Shown here: one piece after another, positions 49,780-57,859 of the stretch | Numbering within the stretch: the stretch's first letter is position 1 | Layout of the letters: the number at the start of each line of letters is the position of its first letter | Assembly: GCF_003946335.1 (NCBI RefSeq) | Contig: NZ_RHNX01000008.1 | Location: forward strand, 26,716 to 90,715 | Source: Levilactobacillus fujinensis | GTDB taxonomy: Bacteria > Bacillota > Bacilli > Lactobacillales > Lactobacillaceae | Reading direction: 5' to 3' | DNA: 64,000 bases | Translations under genes and position numbers: made by a program | The notes under the pieces: generated by a model | Databases searched by the model: none | What the model saw: the letters and a program-made list of their open reading frames with translations, nothing else | Told to the model about the DNA's origin: nothing

Positions 49780-49914
49780 ATGAAAAATACCAACTTAGGC
49801 TTAACCGATAGCAAGCTACACTGCCCCGAATGTGGTGATGTTACATTCACTAAGGTCACTGGGAAAACAGCTTTTGAATGTACAAACTGTGGTCATCAGG
49901 TCGATAAGCACTAG
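49780..49914 (+). CDS. Zinc-ribbon miniprotein 2 of 4
   Basis: A 44-residue peptide beginning MKNTNLGLTDSKLHCPECGD, ending ECTNCGHQVDKH. ATG 49780 has TACTGGGAGGTAATGACTC in front, a ribosome site block almost identical to that of copy 3 and similar to copy 4, so leader and gene were duplicated together. Both Cys pairs (CPECG, CTNCG) are intact. It is shorter than copies 1 and 4 at the C-terminus (no ELxKL-H tail). Spacing after copy 1 is 39 bases with no promoter or terminator, so it is read from the T-box message. Confidence 0.85.
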   Translation: MKNTNLGLTDSKLHCPECGDVTFTKVTGKTAFECTNCGHQVDKH

Positions 49915-49978
49915 ATAAGGTTGGCCTGCTAACATGATGCAAACGGAATTTCAGACAATTACTGGGAGGTAATGACTC

Positions 49979-50113
49979 ATGAAAAATACAAATTTAGGTT
50001 TAACCGATGACAAGCTGCACTGTAGCGAATGTGGGGACGTTATTTTCACTAAGGTCGCTGGGAAAGCAGCGCTAGAATGTACCAGTTGTGGTCACCAAAT
50101 CGACAAGCAATAG
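49979..50113 (+). CDS. Zinc-ribbon miniprotein 3 of 4
   Basis: A 44-residue peptide beginning MKNTNLGLTDDKLHCSECGD, ending ECTSCGHQIDKQ. The first knuckle is CSEC instead of CPEC and the second CTSC, so all four cysteines are kept. Ribosome site block ACTGGGAGGTAATGACTC as for copy 2. The 64-base gap after copy 2 has no terminator. Closest to copies 2 and 4, which suggests stepwise duplication. Function as for the array as a whole: unknown. Confidence 0.85.
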   Translation: MKNTNLGLTDDKLHCSECGDVIFTKVAGKAALECTSCGHQIDKQ

Positions 50114-50150
50114 AACGATACAAGACATACTGACTGGGAGGTCATGACTT

Positions 50151-50300
50151 ATGAAGAATGCAAACTTAGGCTTAACCGATGACAAGCTGCACTGTAGCGA
50201 ATGTGGGGACGTTGTTTTCAAAAAGGTTTCTGGCGAAGCAACACTGGAATGTATGGGTTGCGGGCACCACGTTGACGAACTACAGAAGCTGATTCACTAG
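50151..50300 (+). CDS. Zinc-ribbon miniprotein 4 of 4
   Basis: A 49-residue peptide beginning MKNANLGLTDDKLHCSECGD, ending ECMGCGHHVDELQKLIH. The knuckles are CSEC and CMGC. It shares the longer C-terminal tail (D/AELxKLxH) with copy 1, which suggests that copies 1 and 4 keep the ancestral length and 2 and 3 lost the tail. Ribosome site GACTGGGAGGTCATGACTT. The next gene starts 52 bases on with a fresh AGGAGG, so it may still be the same message. Confidence 0.85.
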   Translation: MKNANLGLTDDKLHCSECGDVVFKKVSGEATLECMGCGHHVDELQKLIH

Positions 50301-50351
50301 ACTGACGGGTAGCGAAAAAGAAAAGTCTACTATTATATAGGAGGAATGAGT

Positions 50352-50615
50352 ATGCAAGAAGTAAACCAAGCAACAACGACTGTGGTGGAAGAACACCCAG
50401 TACATGCAAAATTGATCAGTGGGGTAGTAGCATTAGTAATCCTATTACCATTAATTATAACTATTTCAGCAGCTAAATGGGCATCGATTACCTTACTGCC
50501 GTTATTAATTATTGCAGTTTCATTAGGAGCAAGCGTCATTGGCGTTTGGCGAGTAAGCGAACAGCTTGTGACTGTAATTAGAGAGGGTGGGGATAGTGAC
50601 TTCCGCGAAAGATAG
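50352..50615 (+). CDS. Two-span membrane protein downstream of the zinc-ribbon array
   Basis: An 87-residue protein. I chose ATG 50352 because AGGAGG (50339-50344) is 7 bases upstream; the ATG at 50346 is too close to it. After a polar N-terminus come two hydrophobic spans (about residues 22-40 and 46-66), ending in a charged tail VIREGGDSDFRER. It follows the fourth miniprotein without a terminator, so it is probably the last gene of the T-box operon. I recognise no family. A terminator lies at 50644-50679. Confidence 0.65.
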   Translation: MQEVNQATTTVVEEHPVHAKLISGVVALVILLPLIITISAAKWASITLLPLLIIAVSLGASVIGVWRVSEQLVTVIREGGDSDFRER

Positions 50616-50643
50616 TGGTTATAATTATATAGCTCCAGAATCG

Positions 50644-50679
50644 ACGTCATGTGGTCAAATCCCATATGGCGTTTTTTGT
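50644..50679 (+). terminator. Terminator at the end of the T-box operon
   Basis: ACGTCATGTGG-tcaaatc-CCATATGGCGT followed by TTTTT, with two G-T pairs. It separates the T-box operon from the HTH gene and tyrS. Confidence 0.7.
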
Positions 50680-50764
50680 TGGGATTAATTAGAATTAACA
50701 CTAAGTTAGCATTATAAATTATACTGGCTTGTAATATAAATTTATTGTTGGAGGGACCCAAAGT

Positions 50765-51013
50765 ATGATTGATTTGAGAGATCGAGATATTATGTCGTCA
50801 ATGGAGGCAGCCAAACGGTGGATGAAGGCCGATGACTACGTGCGTCAAGTTTATCGTAAAACCCCGGAACGTTTTCCATCTGGGACGATTCGTAAGTTCG
50901 GTAAACAATTAGTTGTTACGAGGAAAGGAATGGAGGTGGTAACGGGCGAAACTGAAATTGAAGCAAAACAATTTGCGAGTATTCGGCAGGATCCCAATAT
51001 TCGCGACCTCTAA
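50765..51013 (+). CDS. Small helix-turn-helix DNA-binding protein
   Basis: An 82-residue protein from ATG 50765 with TTGGAGGG about 9 bases upstream. The segment SMEAAKRWMKADDYVRQVYR followed by FPSGTIRKFGKQLVVTRKGMEVVTGE resembles small HTH proteins of the excisionase/MerR-like type found in Firmicutes (EA..W....YVRQ ... GK.LVT..GME.V.G). The length allows only the DNA-binding unit. It sits between two terminated units, 177 bases before tyrS, with its own AT-rich upstream region. It could regulate the tyramine genes or the T-box operon; that is conjecture from position. Confidence 0.6.
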   Translation: MIDLRDRDIMSSMEAAKRWMKADDYVRQVYRKTPERFPSGTIRKFGKQLVVTRKGMEVVTGETEIEAKQFASIRQDPNIRDL

Positions 51014-51078
51014 TGAGATGAAAAATTTAGTTGACTAGTTTTTGGCGTGTTTTCTAGCTATAACTCTCTTATATCTAC

Positions 51079-51106
51079 TTGACAACGCTTTCATGGTTAG
51101 CTATCT
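51079..51106 (+). promoter_or_regulatory. tyrS promoter with overlapping cre-like site
   Basis: TTGACA (51079-51084), a 16-base spacer and CTATCT (51101-51106). TGACAACGCTTTCA (51080-51093) matches cre at 13 of 14 positions and covers the -35. There is no T-box in the 84-base leader that follows, unlike tyrS of other tyramine clusters. Confidence 0.55.
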
Positions 51107-51189
51107 TTTGGTTGTTTAGGTGTAGTCGGTTTTCAATCGATTATACGATCCAAAAAATTTTGGGTACTTAGTGAAAGGGGAACAAGCTA

Positions 51190-52449
51190 ATGAACATTAT
51201 TGATGAGTTAACTTGGCGTGGCGCAATCAATCAACAGACAGATGCTGAGGGATTGAAGAAGCTGACATCGGAGAAAAAGATTTCGTTGTACTGTGGGGTC
51301 GACCCAACCGGTGATAGCATGCATATTGGGCACTTGATTCCATTTATGATGATGAAGCGCTTCGAGCTGGCTGGGCATCATCCATACATCTTGATTGGTG
51401 GTGGTACCGGGAGTATCGGTGATCCGAGTGGCCGGAAGACAGAACGGCAATTACAGACCATGGATAAGGTTCAACATAACGTGAAGGCCTTGTCTCGCCA
51501 GATGCACCGTCTGTTTGGTGGCGACTCGAACGTAACCATGGTCAACAACTATGATTGGTTGTCCAAGATTTCTTTGTTGGATTTCCTGCGTGATTACGGG
51601 AAATTAGTTAACATTAACACCATGTTAGCCAAGGATATTGTGGCTAGTCGGTTGGACACTGGGATTTCATTTACGGAATTTACTTACCAAATCCTACAGT
51701 CCGTGGACTTCCTGACCTTGCACAACGAACATAACATCCAACTACAAATCGGTGGGGCCGACCAATGGGGGAACATTACTGCCGGGATCGATATGATTCA
51801 TAAGATCAAGGGTTCCGACGAAGAAGTTTATGGCCTGACGATTCCACTGATGTTGAAGGCGGATGGTACGAAATTTGGGAAGACCGCTGGTGGTGCAATT
51901 TGGTTAGATGCGGACAAGACCTCACCTTACGAATTCTACCAATTCTGGCTTAACCAGGATGACCGTGACGTTGTTCGTTACCTTAAGTTCTTTACGTTCC
52001 TAAGTCAAGATGAAATTCGCAGCTTAGAAGATAGCGTTGAGAATGAACCAGAACAACGATTGGCACAACGGCGGCTGGCAGAAGAGGTTACGCGCTTCGT
52101 GCATGGCGAAGAAGCTTTGGAATCCGCAAAACACATTTCAGAGATTCTCTTCGCCGGTGATATTCAGAAGCTGACGATGACGGAAGTTCAAGAGGCCTTT
52201 GAAAAGGTTCCAAACGTTTCGATTACCTCTAAGCCAGAAAACATTGTCACGTTACTGACCGATACGACGGCTGTAGAACCTTCACGGCGCCAAGCACGTG
52301 AGGACATCGAAAATGGTGCGATCACGATCAATGGCGAACGGGTTACGGATACCAACGCTGAATTGAACCCGAAGGATAACTTCTCCGGCAAGTTCATGGT
52401 TATCCGGCGCGGGAAGAAGAATTACTTCTTAGCAAAAGTTGAAGATTAG
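51190..52449 (+). CDS. tyrS: Tyrosyl-tRNA synthetase
   Basis: A 419-residue class I synthetase that charges tRNA-Tyr, cytoplasmic dimer. GAAAGGGG precedes ATG 51190. The HIGH motif is complete at residues 45-48 (SMHIGHLIPF); the KMSKS loop reads KFGKT (in GTKFGKTAGG), as in bacterial TyrRS. Tyrosine-binding residues YCGVDPTGD and QIGGADQWGN are present. The C-terminal S4-like RNA-binding domain (about 350-419) ends ITINGERVTD and KNYFLAKVED. As the first gene of the tdc cluster it is the known extra TyrRS of tyramine producers, possibly a sensor of tyrosine supply. Confidence 0.95.
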   Translation: MNIIDELTWRGAINQQTDAEGLKKLTSEKKISLYCGVDPTGDSMHIGHLIPFMMMKRFELAGHHPYILIGGGTGSIGDPSGRKTERQLQTMDKVQHNVKALSRQMHRLFGGDSNVTMVNNYDWLSKISLLDFLRDYGKLVNINTMLAKDIVASRLDTGISFTEFTYQILQSVDFLTLHNEHNIQLQIGGADQWGNITAGIDMIHKIKGSDEEVYGLTIPLMLKADGTKFGKTAGGAIWLDADKTSPYEFYQFWLNQDDRDVVRYLKFFTFLSQDEIRSLEDSVENEPEQRLAQRRLAEEVTRFVHGEEALESAKHISEILFAGDIQKLTMTEVQEAFEKVPNVSITSKPENIVTLLTDTTAVEPSRRQAREDIENGAITINGERVTDTNAELNPKDNFSGKFMVIRRGKKNYFLAKVED

Positions 52450-52473
52450 AGAAAAATAAGTTTTTTGTAATGA

Positions 52474-52597
52474 GATACCCTGTAGCGGGTCTGATATTGT
52501 ATATCAGGCCCGCTTTTTGATTCTTTGAGGGTGCTCATAAACCGATAAACGGTCCTAGCTTGTTCTAATTTTAACAAAAGACCCTTTACAGGGTATC
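52474..52597 (+). promoter_or_regulatory. Perfect 11-bp inverted repeat flanking the tyrS-tdc terminator
   Basis: GATACCCTGTA (52474-52484) and TACAGGGTATC (52587-52597) are exactly complementary over 11 bases. The first overlaps the 5' end of the terminator stem, the second the tdc promoter. They could be two operator sites for one regulator or an RNA switch between terminator and readthrough. Confidence 0.6.
52484..52517 (+). terminator. Terminator after tyrS
   Basis: AGCGGGTCTGATAT-tgt-ATATCAGGCCCGCT followed by TTTT. Confidence 0.85.
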
Positions 52598-52613
52598 GAT
52601 GAAAGCGTATTCT
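52585..52613 (+). promoter_or_regulatory. tdc promoter with overlapping cre site
   Basis: TTTACA (52585-52590), 17-base spacer, TATTCT (52608-52613). ATGAAAGCGTATTCT (52599-52613) matches the broad cre consensus WTGNAANCGNWNNCW at every position and covers the -10. Catabolite repression of tyramine formation is therefore likely. Confidence 0.6.
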
Positions 52614-52656
52614 TTTGGGTGAACAAGGACAAACAAATCTGTAGGAGGTAAGTGAC

Positions 52657-54540
52657 ATGGAAAAAGACACAAAATCACTTAAGGATTTAGATTTAAATGC
52701 TCTGTTTATCGGAGACAAAGCAGAAAATGGGCAATTATACAAAGACATGCTTAACAAGTTGGTCGACGAACACTTAGGCTGGCGGAAGAACTACATACCA
52801 TCCGATCCGAACATGATTGGACCAGATGATCAATCTTCACCAGAATTTGAGAAGACGGTCAACCATATGAAGACGGTGCTGAACCAATTGTCCGAACGTA
52901 TCCGGACGGAATCAGTTCCTTGGCATTCAGCTGGTCGCTACTGGGGCCATATGAACTCTGAAACGCTGATGCCAGCATTGTTGGCTTACAACTACGCCAT
53001 GTTATGGAATGGGAACAACGTTGCTTATGAATCATCACCAGCAACCTCCCAAATGGAAGAAGAAGTTGGCCAAGAATTTGCTCGTATGATGGGCTACGAT
53101 TACGGCTGGGGTCACATCGTTGCTGATGGGTCATTAGCTAACTTGGAAGGCCTCTGGTATGCGCGGAACATCAAGTCATTACCATTTGCCATGAAGGAAG
53201 TTAACCCTGAATTAGTGGCTGGCAAGTCAGATTGGGAATTATTGAACATGCCAACCAAGGAAATCATGGACCTGCTTGAAAATGCCGGGACTGAGATTGA
53301 CGAAGTGAAGAAGCGCTCCGCACGTAGCGGTAAGAACTTACAACGCTTAGGCAAGTGGTTAGTACCACAAACGAAGCATTACTCATGGATGAAGGCTGCT
53401 GACATTATCGGTATTGGTTTGGACCAAGTTGTTCCGGTTCCAATCGATAGTAACTACCGGATGGATATCAACGCTTTGGAAGACATCATTCGTAAGTTTG
53501 CTGCCGAAAAGACACCAATTCTTGGGGTCGTTGGGGTAGCTGGTTCGACCGAAGAAGGTGCCGTTGATGGTATCGACAAGATCGTTGAACTACGGAAGAA
53601 GTTACTTAAAGAAGAAGGCATCTACTTCTACCTTCACGTTGACGCTGCTTACGGTGGTTATGCACGGGCATTGTTCTTGGATGAAAACGACAAGTTTATC
53701 CCATACAAGGACCTTCAACGTGTTCACGCCGAAAACCACGTCTTCACTGAAGACAAAGAATTAATCAAACCAGAAGTTTACGCTGCGTATAAGGCCTTTG
53801 ATGAAGCAGAATCAATTACCATTGATCCTCACAAGATGGGCTACGTTCCTTACTCTGCTGGTGGGATCGTTATCCAAGACATTCGGATGCGGGACACGAT
53901 TTCTTACTTTGCAACCTACGTCTTTGAAAAGGGTGCCGACATTCCAGCCTTACTGGGTGCATACATTCTTGAAGGTTCAAAGGCCGGTGCTACCGCCGCT
54001 TCCGTATGGGCTGCACACCACACATTGCCATTGAACGTCACTGGTTATGGGAAGCTGGAAGGTGCTTCAATTGAAGGCGCCCACCGTTACTACGACTTCC
54101 TGAAAGACTTGAAGTTCGAAGTTGCTGGCAAGAAGATTTCCGTTCACCCATTAGTTTCCCCTGACTTCAACATGGTTGATTACGTGCTGAAAGAAGACGG
54201 CAACGATGACTTGGTTGAAATGAACCAATTGAACCACGCCTTCTACGAACAAGCTTCGTATGTTAAGGGCTCACTTTACGGTAAAGAATACATTGTTTCT
54301 CATACAGACTTTGCTATTCCTGACTACGGTGACAGTCCACTTGAATTCGTTAAGAGCTTAGGCTTCAGCGAATCAGAATGGCGCCGTGCCGAAAAGGTTA
54401 CGATCATCCGGGCCTCAGTAATGACGCCTTACATGAACCGTAAAGAAAACTTCGATTACTTTGCACCTGAAATCAAGAAGGCCATTCAAGCTGATCTTGA
54501 AAAGGTCTACGAAGCTGCTAACCAAAAAGAAAACGCTTAG
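52657..54540 (+). CDS. tdcA: Tyrosine decarboxylase (PLP-dependent)
   Basis: A 627-residue group II decarboxylase that converts tyrosine to tyramine and CO2, consuming a proton. TAGGAGG precedes ATG 52657. The PLP lysine is Lys393 in [16 protein letters not shown]; the substrate-side [13 protein letters not shown] with the PLP-stacking Asp is present. Length (about 626) equals that of L. brevis TDC. The high proportion of preferred codons indicates strong expression. It sits in the fixed order tyrS-tdc-tyrP-nhaC known for tyramine producers, giving acid resistance and proton motive force. A weak hairpin (54565-54590) without T-run separates it from tyrP, so both are probably cotranscribed. 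Confidence 0.97.
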   Translation: MEKDTKSLKDLDLNALFIGDKAENGQLYKDMLNKLVDEHLGWRKNYIPSDPNMIGPDDQSSPEFEKTVNHMKTVLNQLSERIRTESVPWHSAGRYWGHMNSETLMPALLAYNYAMLWNGNNVAYESSPATSQMEEEVGQEFARMMGYDYGWGHIVADGSLANLEGLWYARNIKSLPFAMKEVNPELVAGKSDWELLNMPTKEIMDLLENAGTEIDEVKKRSARSGKNLQRLGKWLVPQTKHYSWMKAADIIGIGLDQVVPVPIDSNYRMDINALEDIIRKFAAEKTPILGVVGVAGSTEEGAVDGIDKIVELRKKLLKEEGIYFYLHVDAAYGGYARALFLDENDKFIPYKDLQRVHAENHVFTEDKELIKPEVYAAYKAFDEAESITIDPHKMGYVPYSAGGIVIQDIRMRDTISYFATYVFEKGADIPALLGAYILEGSKAGATAASVWAAHHTLPLNVTGYGKLEGASIEGAHRYYDFLKDLKFEVAGKKISVHPLVSPDFNMVDYVLKEDGNDDLVEMNQLNHAFYEQASYVKGSLYGKEYIVSHTDFAIPDYGDSPLEFVKSLGFSESEWRRAEKVTIIRASVMTPYMNRKENFDYFAPEIKKAIQADLEKVYEAANQKENA

Positions 54541-54637
54541 CACATAAATGCATAATGTTTCATTGTAGGTCATTAGGGGTAATGGCCTACTGCTATTATT
54601 AAGTATCTTATTTTAATATTTGAAGGGAAGCGCGAAC

Positions 54638-56059
54638 ATGGATAATCAGGCTAAAAAACTTAGTCTCGGCACATTTATTGGGATGACCATGGCCCTGTGT
54701 GCTACTGTACGTTCGATTCCTTCAGTTGCCGCAACTGGTTGGACGCAAATTACCTATATGGTCTTTGCCGTCGTCTTCTTTGCTTTACCAGTTGCACTGA
54801 TTTCCGGGGAATTGGGAACCATGATGCAAGCTGAAGGTGGGCCGCAGTTATGGGTCAAGTCAGCATTAGGTGAAAAATGGGGTTTCGTTACCGCATGGTT
54901 GCTCTGGGTACAAATTTTCCCAGGGATGGTCATGGTGGCTTCAACCATCGGTCCACTGTGGGGGAACGTCTTTGGTAACGTCGCTTTAGGGAATAACCAC
55001 TGGTTCATTCTCGCTAATATCTTAGGTTTCTACTGGATCATTACCGTCCTAAACTTACGGTTCGATATGGCCAAAGTTGGTGGGAACATCGGGGTTTGGC
55101 TCGGTGTTTACATTCCAATCGTCATTATGCTGATCATGGGGATCGCTGCCATGATTAAGACCGGGATCAACCCTAATGGGTACCTGGGAACCTTCACTTG
55201 GGGCAAATTAATGCCAAGTCTGGACAACCTGCAAACGTTACAATACTTCGCAGCCATTTCCTTCATCTACACGGGTCTGGAAATGTCTTCTGTCTTCATT
55301 CCACGGCTTCACGATGCCAAGAAGACCTACACACGTGGGATCTTCGTTGCCTTGATTGGGTTGGTTCTGATGAACATCATGAACTCCATCTTGGTTGCTA
55401 ACGTTGTGCCTGAAGGCAAGATTCAATTGTCAAACATCACCCAACCAATCGTTCTCTGGTGCCAGATCTTAGGCTGGCCAACAATGATTGCCAACATCTT
55501 TAGTTTCATGGTCGTTATTGGTGTGCTGATTCAGTTGTCTGCTTGGGTTACGGGTCCTTCAAAGGCCATGACACAAGTTGCTCGTGCTGGTCAATTACCT
55601 GCTAGCTTTGGTTTCCACAAGACTAACAAATTCGGTGTTTCTCGCAACGTTGTCTTGACGCAAAGTACCTGCATTTCACTTTTCGCCTTACTTTATGGGG
55701 TAATGAAAAACGTTAACGGTGTCTTCTTAACCTTAACGAACGCAACGACTGTCATCTATGCTTTGGTTTACGTTCTGATTGCCATTGCAATCATCCGTTT
55801 ACGGAAGAGTCAACCAGAAGTAGAACGTCCTTATCGTTTGGGTAAGACGGGTAATGGTTTAGCTTACTTCGTTGCTGGTTTATTATTCTTTGGTATCATC
55901 GTGATTATTGCTGCGACCTTGGTTGCAAGTAACTTAATGCAAGCGATCTTCGTGGTTATCATTACGGCAATCCTCTTCATCATTCCGCTTATCATTGATA
56001 AGAACAAGAATGCTGAATGGATTGAACAGGTGAACACAGATCTAGCACTCGACAAATAA
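54638..56059 (+). CDS. tyrP: Tyrosine/tyramine antiporter
   Basis: A 473-residue APC-family exchanger from ATG 54638 (GAAGGGAAGCG upstream). About 12 hydrophobic spans. The N-terminal SLGTFIGMTMALCATVRSIP and GTMMQAEGGPQLW match the amino acid/amine antiporters (GadC/TyrP branch). It exchanges external tyrosine for internal tyramine; the net charge movement generates membrane potential. Position directly after tdc supports the specific substrate. The terminator at 56076-56106 ends this part of the cluster. Confidence 0.95.
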   Translation: MDNQAKKLSLGTFIGMTMALCATVRSIPSVAATGWTQITYMVFAVVFFALPVALISGELGTMMQAEGGPQLWVKSALGEKWGFVTAWLLWVQIFPGMVMVASTIGPLWGNVFGNVALGNNHWFILANILGFYWIITVLNLRFDMAKVGGNIGVWLGVYIPIVIMLIMGIAAMIKTGINPNGYLGTFTWGKLMPSLDNLQTLQYFAAISFIYTGLEMSSVFIPRLHDAKKTYTRGIFVALIGLVLMNIMNSILVANVVPEGKIQLSNITQPIVLWCQILGWPTMIANIFSFMVVIGVLIQLSAWVTGPSKAMTQVARAGQLPASFGFHKTNKFGVSRNVVLTQSTCISLFALLYGVMKNVNGVFLTLTNATTVIYALVYVLIAIAIIRLRKSQPEVERPYRLGKTGNGLAYFVAGLLFFGIIVIIAATLVASNLMQAIFVVIITAILFIIPLIIDKNKNAEWIEQVNTDLALDK

Positions 56060-56075
56060 AATCTTTGACTCGGTG

Positions 56076-56106
56076 AAAAGGGCTTACTTGTTGGTAAGCC
56101 CTTTTT
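56076..56106 (+). terminator. Terminator after tyrP
   Basis: AAAAGGGCTTAC-ttgttg-GTAAGCCCTTTTT. Confidence 0.85.
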
Positions 56107-56128
56107 CGCTTAAAGGGGTGTAACTATT

Positions 56129-57613
56129 ATGGAAGAAAAAAAGAAACCGGAGATACATTTTTCACTGGTAGAGTCGTTGGTCATCATGGTGATTATGTTT
56201 GCCATTCTAGGGACCATGATCATCGGGATGAAGATGTCGCCCCAAATTCCAATTTTGTTTGTTTTTACGCTGTTAATGTTCTATGGTCACTTCCGTAAGG
56301 TTTCCTGGGGAGACATATTTGACGGAATTACTGAGGGGATTACGCCCGGGATTATTCCAATTTTGATTTTTCTAATGATTGGCTTGTTAGTATCGAGTTG
56401 GTTGGCCTCCGGGACAATTGCAACAATTATGGTCATCGGATTTAACATTCTTTCCGTCAAATTTTTCTTACCAACGGTCTTTATTATCTGTGGTATCGTC
56501 GGGATTACCGTCGGGAGCTCATTTACGACGGTTTCCACGATGGGCATTGCCTTCATGGGTATCGGCCACATTCTGGGGTTTTCCGATGCGTTAACTGCCG
56601 GTGCGATTGTTTCCGGTGCGTTACTGGGGAATAATTTATCGCCGTTGTCGGATACCTCAAACCTAACAACGGGATTAACTAAGGTCAACCTGTACAAACA
56701 TTTGTTTAACATGTCGCATACGATTGCGCCATCCGCGCTAATCGCTTTGGTTCTCTACTTCGTTTTGGGGAACACCTCCCACACAGCAAATCTGAGTCGA
56801 ATCCATGCCATTTCCAGTAGCCTTGAACAGTCCTTTGCTGTTTCGGTCTGGTCGTTGCTCCCGATTCTGGTTCTATTACTGTTGGCTTGGCGGCAAGTTC
56901 CAGCAATTCCTTCCCTATTATTGGGAACGATTACGGCGCTGATTTTAGTGATCATCCGGGACCCCTCTTACGGCGTTAACCGTATCAGTAACTTATTAAT
57001 GGGCGGAAATATTGCGAAAACACCGTCCCATACGGTCAATGAACTGATGAGCGGCGGGGGAATCACCAACATGTTGGGGTCCGTATCATTGATTATTGTT
57101 GCCTTAGCTTTGGGTGGCCTACTGATTAAATTCGGGGTCGTCCATACGCTGATCGACAGCATCAAACCGTACGTAAACAAGCCAGGGAAATTGATTCTGT
57201 TTACCGAGTTAAGTGGTATTGGGGTCAACTTGATGGTTGGGGAACAGTATTTATCCATCATCCTGCCAGGAACGACCTTCAAGTCGTCCTACGATCGGCT
57301 GGGATTGGATCGGAAATACTTGTCCCGAACGTTGGCAACTGGGGGTGCGGACATCAACGCTTTGGTTCCTTGGGGGGTTAGTGGAATCTTCTTCTCAGGA
57401 ACGTTAAACGTTGATGCGTTGCAGTACATTCCTATGGCATTCTACACGTATATCAACCCAATCATGACGATCATTGCCGGCTTCACGTTTGTCTCTTGGA
57501 GTTACAAGAAACATCTGGCCAAGGCTGGAAGTGTTGAAGCGATGATTAATAGCTCGGTTGAGTTAGATGAAAAGGATAAGGAAGCGGCGTTAAAAGCCGT
57601 TCCCGCAAAATAA
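56129..57613 (+). CDS. nhaC: Na+/H+ antiporter NhaC
   Basis: A 494-residue membrane protein with about 11-12 spans, ATG 56129 with AAAGGGG upstream. The motif GVITxGSSFTT-like segment reads GIVGITVGSSFTTVSTMGIAF; further SALLGNNLSPLSDTSNLTTG and ELSGIGVNLMVGEQYLSIILPG are NhaC (PF03553) signatures. It exchanges Na+ for protons, or possibly malate/lactate as in MleN. As last gene of the tyramine cluster it likely helps pH homeostasis. A terminator separates it from tyrP, so readthrough or an own promoter drives it. A loose terminator (GAGGAGCCCGTAGC/GCTATGAGCTTC, TTTT) follows at 57638-57677. Confidence 0.93.
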   Translation: MEEKKKPEIHFSLVESLVIMVIMFAILGTMIIGMKMSPQIPILFVFTLLMFYGHFRKVSWGDIFDGITEGITPGIIPILIFLMIGLLVSSWLASGTIATIMVIGFNILSVKFFLPTVFIICGIVGITVGSSFTTVSTMGIAFMGIGHILGFSDALTAGAIVSGALLGNNLSPLSDTSNLTTGLTKVNLYKHLFNMSHTIAPSALIALVLYFVLGNTSHTANLSRIHAISSSLEQSFAVSVWSLLPILVLLLLAWRQVPAIPSLLLGTITALILVIIRDPSYGVNRISNLLMGGNIAKTPSHTVNELMSGGGITNMLGSVSLIIVALALGGLLIKFGVVHTLIDSIKPYVNKPGKLILFTELSGIGVNLMVGEQYLSIILPGTTFKSSYDRLGLDRKYLSRTLATGGADINALVPWGVSGIFFSGTLNVDALQYIPMAFYTYINPIMTIIAGFTFVSWSYKKHLAKAGSVEAMINSSVELDEKDKEAALKAVPAK

Positions 57614-57797
57614 AGTGAGTTGATGTGAAGTTAACTAGAGGAGCCCGTAGCCTGGTGGAAGCTATGAGCTTCTTTTGGTATGTACTGCTGGGTAGGCCAC
57701 ACAATATTGGCCGAATAAAGGCGGCAACGCGCAATAAAATTAGTAAATTTAGAAAAAGCCGAGAAAAACGGTGGTACTGACTAATTTCAAACCAGAT

Positions 57798-57826
57798 TTT
57801 CCATTCTGCGAGTCTTCTATTATAAT
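57798..57826 (+). promoter_or_regulatory. Promoter of the 57860 gene
   Basis: TTTCCA (57798-57803), a 17-base spacer and TATAAT (57821-57826). Confidence 0.5.
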
Positions 57827-57859
57827 GGAGGGTAGGTTAAAGAATAGGGGAATCGAGTT

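Noticed and set aside
51014..51189. A T-box directly before tyrS
   Set aside because: I looked for the GGGTGGTACCGCG motif and terminator stem because other tyramine clusters have one here; neither is present. Only an ordinary promoter and a cre-like site are seen.
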